This document shows, in pieces, positions 34,790-43,606 of a stretch of DNA of 64,000 bases (position 1 is the stretch's first letter; each line of letters starts with the position of its first letter). The notes beneath the pieces are model-generated. The model saw nothing but the letters and a program-made list of their open reading frames with translations. It made no database searches and was not told the DNA's origin. Origin of the DNA: Polyangium spumosum (GTDB taxonomy: Bacteria > Myxococcota_A > Polyangia > Polyangiales > Polyangiaceae); NCBI RefSeq assembly GCF_009649845.1, contig NZ_WJIE01000005.1, forward strand, positions 496,001 to 560,000. Direction: 5' to 3'. The translations under genes were made by a program, and so were the position numbers.

Positions 34790-37700
34790 TCAGGTGCTCG
34801 TCCGGTCCTCGGGAGCGTGCACCGGGATCGCCGCAATCTGCAACGGCCCCGGTCGATCCACCAACCTGTGCATCTCGCGGCTTGCCGTATCCACCATCCC
34901 GAGCAGCGGCCTCGGCCAGATCCCGAGCACCACCACGACAATCACGAGCGGCAAGGCCGCCGCAATCTCCCGACCGTGCATCGCGGGGAACTTGCCCCCG
35001 AACGGCTCGAGGTATTTGCTCGTCCGCCACTCCTCGCGCGCCTCGCCAAACAGGAGATGCGCCATCGCGAAGAGGTGCACGCCCGCGAGCACCACGAACC
35101 CCGCCGCGCCGAGGACGCCGATCCACCGCTCGCGCGCGAACGCGCCCCAGAGCGCGAGCAAGGGACCCCAGAAACCCGCGAGAAGCGGCATTCCGAGCGA
35201 GGCGAGCATAGCCAGGCCAAAGAGCAACGCGAAGAGCGGCATTTCGCGCGAGAGGCCGCCGAACCGGCCGAGGTCACGCGAGGACACGCGTGATTCGAGC
35301 GCCGACACGAGCACGAACAAGAGGCCCACGATCACGCCGTGTAGCGCCGCCACGGCCACGCTCGCCTCGAATCCTTGCGGGGTGAGCGAGCCCATTCCCA
35401 GGAAAACAAAGCCCACGTGGGCCCCCGCGATACGGGCGAGGAATCGCTTGAGGTCACTCTCGGCCATCGCCGCGAACGCGGAGACGAAGATGGCGACCAC
35501 GCCGAGGATCGAGACCGTCATCGCCGCCCAGCGCATGCCGTCCGGCAAGACGCCGACGCCGAGCCGCAAGAGGCCATAAACGCCCGTCACGAAGAGCGCG
35601 CCCGAGAGCAAGACGCTCGTCGGGGTGTCCGATTCGGAGTGCAGGTCCGCGAGGTATCCCGGGAGCGGGAAGGCGGACAGGCGGAGGGCGAAGGCGAGGA
35701 AGAGGGCGGTCCAGACGACCTTCACGGCGGAATGGCCAAAGAGGAGGAGGCCCTTGTCGACCCAGGCCACACGCGCGAGCTCGGGAATGGCCGCCGAGCG
35801 GCGGACAGCCTCGCCCGTCGAGAGATAGGTGGGGTCACCATTTTGCCAGAGCCAATAGGAGGCCGCGCAGAGGAGCGCGGCGCCGATCAGGGAGGAGACG
35901 AGCACACGAGCCGCCGCGCGGCGAGGGCCAGGGCCGCCGCGGCGCGCGACGAGAAAACAGGCCGGAAGGAGGCCGAGCAGCCAGAAGGCGCAAAAGAGGA
36001 AGAGGTCGAGCGAGACGAGGACACCCAGGGAGGCCGTGAGGAAGAGGCCGGCGAGGGCGTGGTAGGTCGAAGCGCGCTCGCGCAAGGTCGCGCTCGTTAT
36101 CGAGGCGACGAAAGCGACGAGGACAGCAGAGGCGACGAGGACGAGGGATACGCCGTCGACGCCGATGGACCATTCGACGCCGAGGGAGGGGAAGAGGCGG
36201 CTCCGCTCGATGAGTTGGAAGCCGTCATTGCCGTCGGCGCGGGTGAAGAGGCGGTCGAATCGATAACAGAGCCAGCCGACGAAGAGGAGGAGCGCGCCGT
36301 GGACGGCGGCGCTCGTGGCGGCGAGGGTACGCGAATGGTCGCGGCGCGCGAGGCGGAGGAGGAGCGCGAGAAGGGTGCCGAGCAGAGGGAAAAAGACGAC
36401 GACGAAGAGCGGGGCGCGGCCGAGGAGGCCACGGCCGAGGAGGCCAAGGCCAAGCGGGCGCTCGGCGCGAAGGGGCATCACGAGGGGGCGCGCGGGTTCG
36501 TCACCGGCGCGGGTGCTCGATTCGACGAGGACCTGGCCGTAGAGCTCGCGGGCGCGGGCAGCCTCGTAGCGCCATTTGACGACCACGCGGCGCTCCTGGC
36601 CCGCAGGGATACGCGTGACGAGGGGCACGCGCGCGCCTTCGACGGTGACGGTGAGGCCAGGCGGGAGGCGAGGATCGGCCGGCGAGGTGCGTAACTCGAC
36701 GCGCGAGACCTCGAGCAGGCCAGGGCCCTCGTTCCGAAGGAGAAACGCGCCGGTCATCTGCTCGCCGTCTGGAGAGAGGGTGAGCTCGACGTGGTCGCCG
36801 CCGAATTCGGGGCGAAGGACGGCGCGGCCCGAAGGCGCGTCGTCCGCAAAGGCCGGCGAGGCAAAGCCGAGGAGCACGAGGGCGACGAAGAGGGAGAAGA
36901 GGCGCGAAAGGAGGCGCGCCGGGAGGCCAAGGACGAGGTCGTCGATCGCAGAGACGAGCTTCGAGGCGAATCGCGCGATCGTGGTGGCCCCTTCGAGGGT
37001 GGCCTCGCCAAGCCGAGGTCCGAGGCCTTCGAGCAGACGCGCGCCAGGGAAGGTGCGCGCCTCACGAGGGCGCTCGTCGGGGCGCTCGGAGGTCGTTCGA
37101 AGGCAAACGAGCGGGAGAAGGAGCGCCTGCAAGGAGAGGAGGACGACGGCGAAGGTCGGCGCTTCGAGGCCAACGGACACAAACGAGAGGCCCACGGAGG
37201 TGAGCGCGAGGAAGACGAGGCGGTGGAGGCGTCGGCGCTCGATCAGCACACGGAGGCCCGCGAGGAGGGCCGCGAGCACGCCGAGGGTGGTGACGATCGT
37301 GGAGGCCGTGGAGCTGAACGAGAGGAGGTCGGAGAAACGAACGAGGAGGAGAGGGCCCGGCGCGAGGGAGAGGCCAAGCACGAGCGCGAGCGCAGGCCGC
37401 GAGAGGAGCGAGGCGGCGCGAGGGAGCCAGCCAGAGAAGGGGAAGGTCGCGCTCGTGGCGAGAGCGCCGACGAAGAGGAGGAGGCAGGCGAGCGTGACGA
37501 GGCCGATCGAGCCAGCGCCGTGCTTGCGGAGGAGCGAATGGGCGAGGAGGTGCCGGCCCGTCTCGTCACGCATCACGAGCTGGTCGTGGATCTCCCGAAA
37601 CGCGACCGTGGAGCCGACGGGCGCGATTCGCACCTCCTCACCTTCGAGGACGACGAGGCGCTCGATCCAGGTGACCTCGAGGCCATCCCCCGTGACCATG

Positions 37701-38656
37701 GCGCCGCCGCCCGGCGCGACGACGACCGCATGCGAGCCCGCAGGGATCGGGCGGCGCACGAAGGGCGCGATCGCGAAGGGCGCAGGGTTCTGCGCGAGCT
37801 GGGCGCGATCGGAGACGCCGAGGTAGACCCGCGCGCCCGCGTGGCTCGTGAAGGTGAGGAAGCCACGCTGCTCGGCGCGCTCGGCGATGATCTTGGCGTC
37901 ACGCTCGCCACGCGGGCGGTCGACGTCCTCGGCGACGGTCTCTTCGTGAGGGATGCGGCCCTCGGCATGGACGGGGACGAACCGCGCGCGGTAGTCGGAG
38001 AGGAACTGGCCCTCGTCGAGCCAAGCGCCGCCGAGGCCCCAGAAGAGGAGCACGAAGCCCCCCGCGAAGGCGACGCCGCCAAAACTCGCGACCACGCCCG
38101 CGCGCACGCCCGCCGAAGCAGCCGCCTGCGTGCTCTTGCCCTGCACGAGGAAGAGGCCCGTCGCGAGCACGACGGCGCCCCAGCCAAAGAGCCAACCGAT
38201 CGCATCGGCCGCGAGCACGACGAGCGAGACGCCAGACGCGAGGAGAGAAGCACACGCGGTGAAACGAATCGACGCGCGGTCGTCCTCGACGAACCTCGGC
38301 GCGAGGAGGTGCACGCCGAGGACGGCGAGCAACGCAGCGAGGAGGAAGGCCGTCGCGAGCGGATCGAGGACGAAGGAGGCGCTCGCGTCGAGAGTGCCGA
38401 TCCGCAAGAGGCGGAAGGCCACGTCGAAGAGGGCGCGGCGCGCAGGCTCGAGCGAGGCGAGGCGCGCCGCACCCGCGAGCACGACGGCGAGCGAGAGCAA
38501 GGTCGCGCCGAGGCCGAGGTGCGTCACGCGACGTCGCCCGATCCGCACGCCAAAGAGAGCGACGACGATCGCGACGAGCAGAGGCACGAGCGGCACGAGG
38601 CCAAGCGGCACGAGGGGCGCCTCGACGGGCGCGAGCGGACCAGCATACGCGGGCAT
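34790..38656 (-). CDS. NuoL/NuoM-like fusion protein with a periplasmic domain between the halves
   Basis: A 1288-residue polytopic membrane protein built from two antiporter-like halves of the complex I/Mrp type. The N-terminal half (to about 590) resembles NuoL (FPFSGWLPRAA matching the HTWLPDA/QTWLADA element) with a soluble loop at about 220-385. A signal-peptide-like helix (SLFVALVLLGFASPAFA) and a roughly 140-residue exported beta-rich domain follow. The C-terminal half (about 745-1288) resembles NuoM (FALRLSAFPLPGYLADLHSESDTPTS, LKRFLARIAGAHVGFVFLG). The lysines that carry protons in NuoL and NuoM appear replaced. The ATG at 38654-38656 was chosen over a TTG 22 codons upstream. No other complex I gene is near. 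Confidence 0.75.
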   Translation of the reverse strand: MPAYAGPLAPVEAPLVPLGLVPLVPLLVAIVVALFGVRIGRRRVTHLGLGATLLSLAVVLAGAARLASLEPARRALFDVAFRLLRIGTLDASASFVLDPLATAFLLAALLAVLGVHLLAPRFVEDDRASIRFTACASLLASGVSLVVLAADAIGWLFGWGAVVLATGLFLVQGKSTQAAASAGVRAGVVASFGGVAFAGGFVLLFWGLGGAWLDEGQFLSDYRARFVPVHAEGRIPHEETVAEDVDRPRGERDAKIIAERAEQRGFLTFTSHAGARVYLGVSDRAQLAQNPAPFAIAPFVRRPIPAGSHAVVVAPGGGAMVTGDGLEVTWIERLVVLEGEEVRIAPVGSTVAFREIHDQLVMRDETGRHLLAHSLLRKHGAGSIGLVTLACLLLFVGALATSATFPFSGWLPRAASLLSRPALALVLGLSLAPGPLLLVRFSDLLSFSSTASTIVTTLGVLAALLAGLRVLIERRRLHRLVFLALTSVGLSFVSVGLEAPTFAVVLLSLQALLLPLVCLRTTSERPDERPREARTFPGARLLEGLGPRLGEATLEGATTIARFASKLVSAIDDLVLGLPARLLSRLFSLFVALVLLGFASPAFADDAPSGRAVLRPEFGGDHVELTLSPDGEQMTGAFLLRNEGPGLLEVSRVELRTSPADPRLPPGLTVTVEGARVPLVTRIPAGQERRVVVKWRYEAARARELYGQVLVESSTRAGDEPARPLVMPLRAERPLGLGLLGRGLLGRAPLFVVVFFPLLGTLLALLLRLARRDHSRTLAATSAAVHGALLLFVGWLCYRFDRLFTRADGNDGFQLIERSRLFPSLGVEWSIGVDGVSLVLVASAVLVAFVASITSATLRERASTYHALAGLFLTASLGVLVSLDLFLFCAFWLLGLLPACFLVARRGGPGPRRAAARVLVSSLIGAALLCAASYWLWQNGDPTYLSTGEAVRRSAAIPELARVAWVDKGLLLFGHSAVKVVWTALFLAFALRLSAFPLPGYLADLHSESDTPTSVLLSGALFVTGVYGLLRLGVGVLPDGMRWAAMTVSILGVVAIFVSAFAAMAESDLKRFLARIAGAHVGFVFLGMGSLTPQGFEASVAVAALHGVIVGLLFVLVSALESRVSSRDLGRFGGLSREMPLFALLFGLAMLASLGMPLLAGFWGPLLALWGAFARERWIGVLGAAGFVVLAGVHLFAMAHLLFGEAREEWRTSKYLEPFGGKFPAMHGREIAAALPLVIVVVVLGIWPRPLLGMVDTASREMHRLVDRPGPLQIAAIPVHAPEDRTST

Positions 38657-38803
38657 GGCTTTCGGGGAGGATGTCGCGGGCGTCGGCGGGCGCCAGCCCC
38701 GTTCGTCGCTCCACTCGATCAAGCGAGGAAGCCACAGGATCTGGGCGAATTTTCTGAGCCCGCCGCCCGCCGCGACGAACGAGCGGACGTGTCACGCTAG
38801 GAG

Positions 38804-39676
38804 ATGCCTGGGAAGCCCGACGTCGCACTTCTGGTCGAGGACACGGCCGGCGAGCTGCAAAGGCTCCACGAGGAGAACCGGCGCCTGCGCGAGGCCGAGC
38901 GTCGCCTCTCGATGCTGGTGGAGCTGACGAACGACTGGATCTGGGAGGTCGACGCGAAGGCGGTCTACACCTTCGTGAGCCCACGCATCCGCGATTTCCT
39001 GGGCTACGAGCCAGAAGAAGCGCTGGGAAAGACGCCCTTCGACTTCATGCCGCCGGAGGAAGCCACGCGCGTCGCGGCCGCCTTCGTGCCGATCGTGGAG
39101 GCACGCGCGCCGTTCAGGGACCTCGAGAACGTGAACGTGCACAAGGACGGTCGGCGGGTGGTGCTGGAGACGAGCGGGGTGCCCCTGTTCGACGAAGAGG
39201 GCAGGTTCTCGGGGTTCCGCGGGGTGGACCGAGACATCACGAAGCGAAAGCAAGCCGAGGCGGAGCGAGCGCGGATGCAGGAGGAGATCATCCACGCGCA
39301 GGAGAGGATGCTCGCGGAGCTGGAGTCGCCGCTGTTGCCGGTCGCGGAGGGCGTGCTCGTGATGCCGCTCATCGGCTCGGTGGACAAGCGGCGCGCCGGG
39401 CGCATCGTGGACGCGCTGCTCGCGGGTGTGTCGGCGCGCGCCGCGACGTTCGCGATCATCGACCTGACAGGCCTGCGCGCCGCAGACCACGCAGTGGTGG
39501 AGCTGCTCTGCGAAGCGGCGCGCGGGGCGCGGCTGCTCGGCGCAGAGGTGCTGCTGACAGGGGTGCGGCCCGAGGTGGCCCGCACGATGGTGGAGCTCGA
39601 CGTGAACGGGGTGCGCACGCAGAGCACGCTGGCGCAGGGGATCAGGTTCGCGCTGGGGGCGCGGAGGCGAGGGTGA
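38804..39676 (+). CDS. PAS-STAS protein, RsbR-like
   Basis: A 290-residue cytoplasmic protein: a short coiled coil (LQRLHEENRRLREAERRL), a PAS domain (about 40-150; LTNDWIWEVDAKAVYTFVS, GYEPEEALGKTPFDFM), a second short coil, and a STAS domain (about 180-285; AIIDLTGLRAADHAVVELL, GARLLGAEVLLTGVRPEVART). The layout matches RsbR-type stressosome proteins with a PAS sensor instead of the globin or V4R types. Its 3' end overlaps the convergent TOPRIM gene by 35 bp. No RsbS/RsbT/RsbU genes are visible. It is divergent from the NuoL/M-like fusion, with 147 bp between the two starts. Confidence 0.87.
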   Translation: MPGKPDVALLVEDTAGELQRLHEENRRLREAERRLSMLVELTNDWIWEVDAKAVYTFVSPRIRDFLGYEPEEALGKTPFDFMPPEEATRVAAAFVPIVEARAPFRDLENVNVHKDGRRVVLETSGVPLFDEEGRFSGFRGVDRDITKRKQAEAERARMQEEIIHAQERMLAELESPLLPVAEGVLVMPLIGSVDKRRAGRIVDALLAGVSARAATFAIIDLTGLRAADHAVVELLCEAARGARLLGAEVLLTGVRPEVARTMVELDVNGVRTQSTLAQGIRFALGARRRG

Positions 39677-40478
39677 GGGACGACGCCCCCGGGATGCCGA
39701 GGAGCTCGTAGAGAAACACGCGCACGGCCTTGATGCGCGGGAGCTCGCACGACGCGCCTTCGAGCCAGCGGTTGTCCTGGATGGAGACCTGGACGGCTTT
39801 GCCAGGACGAAGGACGCCTGCGATGCACGCGACGGTCGCCTTGTTGCGCCCGGCCGGCTTCGTGAAGTCTGCCATGTCGTCGCGGTTGAAGGCTGCATCC
39901 TTCGGATTCACGCCTGCCACGAGAGCGTGGGCTGCGACGAGGAGCGAGGGGTAGCTGGTCGCCGCACCCTCGAGGAGCAGGTCCTCGAGGGTGCCTGGTT
40001 GATGGTTGTCAGGCAGCACGAACACACCGGTTCGTGGGGGGCCGGGCGTGATCTCGCCGGGCTCGTCGGGGAGCGCGACGGGGGCATCCTTCGAGGCCGC
40101 GAGCTTCGCCTTCAGCTCCGCGAAGCGATCGCGGGGCGTAGCCTTCTGGTCGGCGTCGAGGACGACACCGATGGACGCAGGAGATGGGCGCAGCTCGGTG
40201 AGCGACTCTTCGATGGTCTGCGCGATACGCGACTCGCCGGTGGCCGCGTGGATGGCGAGCGAGACCTCGGTGTTCTGGAAGAAGAAGGGAACCGAAACGC
40301 GCCGGAGCAGATCGAGATCGGGCGGCGGCGGGAAGCTCGTGGGGATGAGCCGCCTCCAGTAGGGATCAACTTCCGGTTGCTTCTGGACGCGCTTCAGGCC
40401 GAGAGGCTTGAGGAGCCGCGCGACGAGCTCGACGTCGTGCGGGCCCTCGACGACGATGTACGCGTACCGGACGCTCAT
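39642..40478 (-). CDS. TOPRIM domain protein (DUF3226-like), partner of the adjacent ATPase
   Basis: A 278-residue protein with a TOPRIM fold read from motifs: VVEGPHD (Glu11, residues 9-15), VVLDADQK (Asp108 and Asp110) and a later Gly-rich stretch. TOPRIM proteins of the DUF3226/OLD type are metal-dependent nucleases. The start ATG overlaps the ATPase stop as ATGA, so both proteins are made together. The C-terminal half includes a Lys/Arg-rich stretch (KPAGRNKATVAC), possibly DNA contacts (inference). The last 35 bp overlap the convergent PAS-STAS gene. Phage-defence activity is plausible for the pair but untested. Confidence 0.77.
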   Translation of the reverse strand: MSVRYAYIVVEGPHDVELVARLLKPLGLKRVQKQPEVDPYWRRLIPTSFPPPPDLDLLRRVSVPFFFQNTEVSLAIHAATGESRIAQTIEESLTELRPSPASIGVVLDADQKATPRDRFAELKAKLAASKDAPVALPDEPGEITPGPPRTGVFVLPDNHQPGTLEDLLLEGAATSYPSLLVAAHALVAGVNPKDAAFNRDDMADFTKPAGRNKATVACIAGVLRPGKAVQVSIQDNRWLEGASCELPRIKAVRVFLYELLGIPGASSLTLASAPPART

Positions 40479-41566
40479 CGCACGTCGAGCCCTCGCTCGT
40501 AGCGGATGCGCTTGAGCAGGTCCTCGCCGTAACGGCGGGCCGTCGTCTGATCGCCGTCACGTTCCAATCGGTAGGCGACGATGTCTTCTTCGGGCGTCGG
40601 GTCGACCGCGAGGATCGCGTCGAGCGCTTCGAGGCTGTGGGTCGTGGCGAAGACCTGCACGTCGTGCTCGGCGCAGGCGTCGAGGAGCCAGCGGAAGACG
40701 TGCTGGAGCACGGAGACGTGGATGGCGGTCTCGAGCTCGTCGATGAGCAGGATGCCGCCCGCGATGCTCGGTATCGTCAGAGCGAAATGCAGAGCGCGAC
40801 GAACGCCATCGCCGTAGGAGCTGAGGGGCAAGAGGCCAGCGCGCTCGTCGCGCAGGTAAACCATCGCATAGGGTTCACTCGCCCACGGGGGTACGAGGAG
40901 CTCCGCGCCGACAATCGCAGGCTCGATCTTCCGCAGCAGATCGATCGTCGCATCCCAGTGTCCACCGAGCTTCGCCTCCGAGATGTCACGGACACCGCTC
41001 GGCTGGATCGAAGCGTTGATGGCGCGAACCGGCACCTGGGGCTCGACCGGCTGCGGTGAAAATTCCCAAGCCTCCCTTTCCCAGAACGTGAACGACCCTC
41101 GCGCCTCGTCTGCGGAGAACAGGTCGAGCTGGCGGGTCTTGGCGACGACATCGATGCGCGCACCACGGCGCTCGACGGCAGGTCCAGGAACGGCCGCGCG
41201 AACGTCCTGGTATTGCGCTACGACCTCACGCACGGGCGCGCGACCCACACCAGCGACGCGGAGAGTGCCCTCGTAGGGCTTCGTGAACACGACATCGCTG
41301 GTATGGGGAAACAGCCAGCGAAGCAGCTCGCCGGCCGGCAAACCAGCAAAGACATCCCGCCATGCCGCAATCGCAATCCACTTCCGCGGATCCAGCGGCG
41401 CGCAGAAGACGGACAGCGCCTCCAGCACACTCGTCTTCCCCGAGTTGTTCCGGCCGACGAGCAGGTTGAACCGGCCGAGGTCCCGCAACTCCAGGTCACG
41501 GATCCCCCGGAACCGCTCCACCGTGAAGCTCTCGAGAGGCAGTCTCATGGGCACGACCGGGGACAT
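40475..41566 (-). CDS. AAA/ABC-type ATPase, OLD/RecF-like
   Basis: A 363-residue ATPase with Walker A LVGRNNSGKTSV (about 36-47), ABC-like signature LSSYGDGVRR, Walker B GILLIDELETAIH (about residue 274) and switch His in ATTHSLEAL. This is the domain arrangement of OLD-family and RecF-type ATPases (AAA_21). The TOPRIM nuclease that OLD proteins carry at the C-terminus is here a separate gene overlapping by 4 bp. Two in-frame ATGs compete (41566 and 41548), with no clear ribosome site for either. The ECF sigma gene stops 81 bp upstream. Confidence 0.83.
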   Translation of the reverse strand: MSPVVPMRLPLESFTVERFRGIRDLELRDLGRFNLLVGRNNSGKTSVLEALSVFCAPLDPRKWIAIAAWRDVFAGLPAGELLRWLFPHTSDVVFTKPYEGTLRVAGVGRAPVREVVAQYQDVRAAVPGPAVERRGARIDVVAKTRQLDLFSADEARGSFTFWEREAWEFSPQPVEPQVPVRAINASIQPSGVRDISEAKLGGHWDATIDLLRKIEPAIVGAELLVPPWASEPYAMVYLRDERAGLLPLSSYGDGVRRALHFALTIPSIAGGILLIDELETAIHVSVLQHVFRWLLDACAEHDVQVFATTHSLEALDAILAVDPTPEEDIVAYRLERDGDQTTARRYGEDLLKRIRYERGLDVR

Positions 41567-41647
41567 GTCCCGAAGGCGGCAAGCTCTATACCATCGACGC
41601 GAACAGCGAAGGGGGCTCGACCCGATTTTCCACCCAAACCCGCCCTT

Positions 41648-42262
41648 TCACTCGTCCTCGGATCCGCCCACCCCGCGCATCTCGAGCGGCCCTTCGAGGG
41701 CCACGCGCAAGGCCGAGAGGGCGCGCGCCGCGCGGGACTTCACGGTGCCGAGCGGCACGCCGTCGCGCTCGGCGATCTCCGGATAACTGAGCCCCTCGAA
41801 GAAGGCCGTCTCCAGCGTCGCGCGTTGCGCCGCAGGCAGACCAACGAGCGCCGCCCGAACCGCGCGGCGCTCGAGGTCGAGGACCGAGGTCGACTCGGGA
41901 TCCACGACGGGCTCGGCAGGCTCGTGCCGGAGCTCCTCCTCCGTGATCTGCGCCCTGCGGGTGCGCCGCCGCGCCCGATCGAGGGCCAGGTTGCGCACCG
42001 TCGTGACGAGCCACGCGACGACCGTGCCTCGCTCGGCGCGGTACTGATCGGCGCGCTCGACGATGGCGACGAACGCGTCGTGCACCACGTCCTCGGCCTC
42101 GAGCGCGTCGCGCACGATCTTGAGCGCGAGCCCGTACGCGACGCTCGCGTGACGATCGTAGATCTCCGCGATGGCGTCGTCGTCGCCGTCGCAGATGCGG
42201 CGCATGGCGCGCGCGTCCAGCGCGTCCCGCTCTGCCCGGCTCTGGCGCCCACCCGCCGTCAT
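41648..42262 (-). CDS. ECF-type RNA polymerase sigma factor
   Basis: A 204-residue sigma-70 family factor. Region 2 is YDRHASVAYGLALKIVRDALEAEDVVHDAFV, in part, with VAWLVTTVRNLALDRAR (2.3-2.4), and region 4 is LPAAQRATLETAFFEGLSYPEIAERDG with GTVKSRAARALSALR. There is no extra N- or C-terminal domain, so it belongs with minimal ECF sigmas of the SigK/SigJ type. The ATG at 42260-42262 was chosen; a GTG two codons earlier is equally possible. No anti-sigma gene follows. A TTGACG at 42295-42300 (minus strand) may be part of its promoter, but a convincing -10 is missing. Confidence 0.88.
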   Translation of the reverse strand: MTAGGRQSRAERDALDARAMRRICDGDDDAIAEIYDRHASVAYGLALKIVRDALEAEDVVHDAFVAIVERADQYRAERGTVVAWLVTTVRNLALDRARRRTRRAQITEEELRHEPAEPVVDPESTSVLDLERRAVRAALVGLPAAQRATLETAFFEGLSYPEIAERDGVPLGTVKSRAARALSALRVALEGPLEMRGVGGSEDE

Positions 42263-42402
42263 CGCCACCTAACGAAAGGTGTACACCGGCCGAACGTCAA
42301 CCGATTTACGGTGCGCATCGGCGTACGCTCCCCCGCGGCTGAGCACGCTTCGCAAGCGCGGGCACGCCCCACACGCGGAGATCAACACGCACACCCACGC
42401 CG

Positions 42403-43182
42403 TCAGGAAGGCTCGGGCTCGACGTCCTTCGCCTCGGGCGCGGCTTCGGGCGCGGCCTCGGGCGCGGCCTCGGGCGCGCCGAGCGTGACCTTGCGGAGCA
42501 GCGCCCAGAGCTCGGCGCGGCCCTCGGCCGTGACCGACGAGAAGCCGAGCACCTTGCGCCCCGTGCGCTTGGCCATCGCCGCCGTGGCGCTGCGGCTCGC
42601 CGAGCGCCCGATCTTGTCGATCTTCGTGGCGACGATGACGACCTCCACGGGCCTGCGCTGGACGTCGCGCGCCTCCTCCACGAACTGGATGAGCTCGAGG
42701 TCGTCCTCCTCGAGGCCACGCCGCGCGTCGACCAGGATCACGAGGGCCGCGAGGGTGACGCGGCTGCGCAGGTAGCCCTCGATGAGGTCGCCCCACGCCG
42801 TCCGTTCGGCCTTCGAGCGCCTCGCGTAGCCGTAGCCGGGAAGGTCGATGAGGTGGAAGGTCGCGCCGTCCCGCGCGCGCGCCTCGAAGAGGTTGATCTG
42901 GCGCGTGACGCCGGGCGTGGCCCCCGTGCGCACGAGGCCCTTGCGCTCGACGAGCGTGTTGATGAGGCTCGACTTGCCCACGTTCGATCGACCCGCGAAG
43001 GCGATCTCGGCCATGGTCGGCGCAGGGAGCGAGGAGCCCGGCGCCGCCGCGGCGAGGAAGTCCGCGTGGACGATCTGCCTGGGATCGAGCGACTTCTTCT
43101 TCTTGGCCTCGGCGGGCGCGCCCTTGGGCTTCGGGGCCGCCGCGCTTTTTTTCTTCTTCGCCGTCTTGGATTGGTCGTTCAC
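42403..43182 (-). CDS. engB: EngB/YsxC (YihA) ribosome-assembly GTPase
   Basis: A 259-residue TRAFAC GTPase involved in large ribosomal subunit assembly. G1 GRSNVGKSSLI, G3 DLPGYGYA, and G4 TKIDK are present, as is the family signature RTGATPGVTRQINLF. The N-terminus has a Lys-rich extension (about residues 1-35). The C-terminus has a tail built from four EAAP repeats encoded by 12-bp units at 42431-42478. The GTG at 43180-43182 overlaps the TGA of the DUF971 gene (GTGA), showing coupling. The essential core is complete. The sigma gene begins about 140 bp downstream on the same strand and is probably a separate unit. Confidence 0.92.
   Translation of the reverse strand: MNDQSKTAKKKKSAAAPKPKGAPAEAKKKKSLDPRQIVHADFLAAAAPGSSLPAPTMAEIAFAGRSNVGKSSLINTLVERKGLVRTGATPGVTRQINLFEARARDGATFHLIDLPGYGYARRSKAERTAWGDLIEGYLRSRVTLAALVILVDARRGLEEDDLELIQFVEEARDVQRRPVEVVIVATKIDKIGRSASRSATAAMAKRTGRKVLGFSSVTAEGRAELWALLRKVTLGAPEAAPEAAPEAAPEAKDVEPEPS
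42431..42478. repeat. 12-bp tandem repeat in the EngB tail
   Basis: Four units close to GCCTCGGGCGCG, one carrying a C to T change, encode a (EAAP)n-type tail on the minus strand. Copy number can change without shifting the frame. The tail lies outside the GTPase domain. Confidence 0.8.
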
Positions 43183-43514
43183 GGCGTCGATCCCGGGTTG
43201 AACGTCGGCTTGCACGCGTCGCACTGGCAAAGCGAGCGGAGGTAACGGAAGGAGTAGATCCCCGTGTCGTGCTGGTCGCCCCAGGTGAACTGCAGGGCGT
43301 AGTTGCCGACCTGCTGGATGTCGCGAAGGGAGAGGTCGCCGCCCGGCACGAAGTGGATGGTGCCGCCGTGGCCCTGGCAGACCGCGCACGGGCAGTAGCC
43401 GCGAAGGGTCTCGTGCGGAAGCACGCTCTTGTGCCCGTCGGCCCACTGGATCTCCATGGTCCGCGCGCCGTGCGGGGCCTTGACCATCGTGGGCTCGATC
43501 CTCGGATCGCTCAT
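43179..43514 (-). CDS. DUF971 (gamma-butyrobetaine hydroxylase-like N-terminal) domain protein
   Basis: A 111-residue protein with the DUF971 pattern: EIQWADGHKSVLPHETLRGYCPC, in part, then VGNYALQFTWGDQHDTGIYSF and a Cys-rich end LCQCDAC. Seven or so cysteines in CPCAVC and CQCDAC pairs suggest metal or Fe-S binding; DUF971 proteins are often linked to Fe-S assembly (Mrp) or to dioxygenase-like proteins. The ATG at 43512-43514 is preceded by AGGAAG. Its stop overlaps the engB start. It is divergent from the metallophosphoesterase gene. Confidence 0.87.
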   Translation of the reverse strand: MSDPRIEPTMVKAPHGARTMEIQWADGHKSVLPHETLRGYCPCAVCQGHGGTIHFVPGGDLSLRDIQQVGNYALQFTWGDQHDTGIYSFRYLRSLCQCDACKPTFNPGSTP

Positions 43515-43606
43515 CGTGCTCGCTTCCTGTGCTCTGGGGACTCGCGCGCTAGCATGAAGCTTCGGGCGGCGTAAAGCAGCCACTTTCGCTGCGATGTCGG
43601 AGGGTG

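Noticed and set aside
42271-42300. Autoregulated promoter of the ECF sigma gene (TTGACG on the minus strand)
   Set aside because: The -35-like hexamer lacks a convincing -10 partner at proper spacing and would leave almost no leader before the start codon, so I mention it only in the gene entry.
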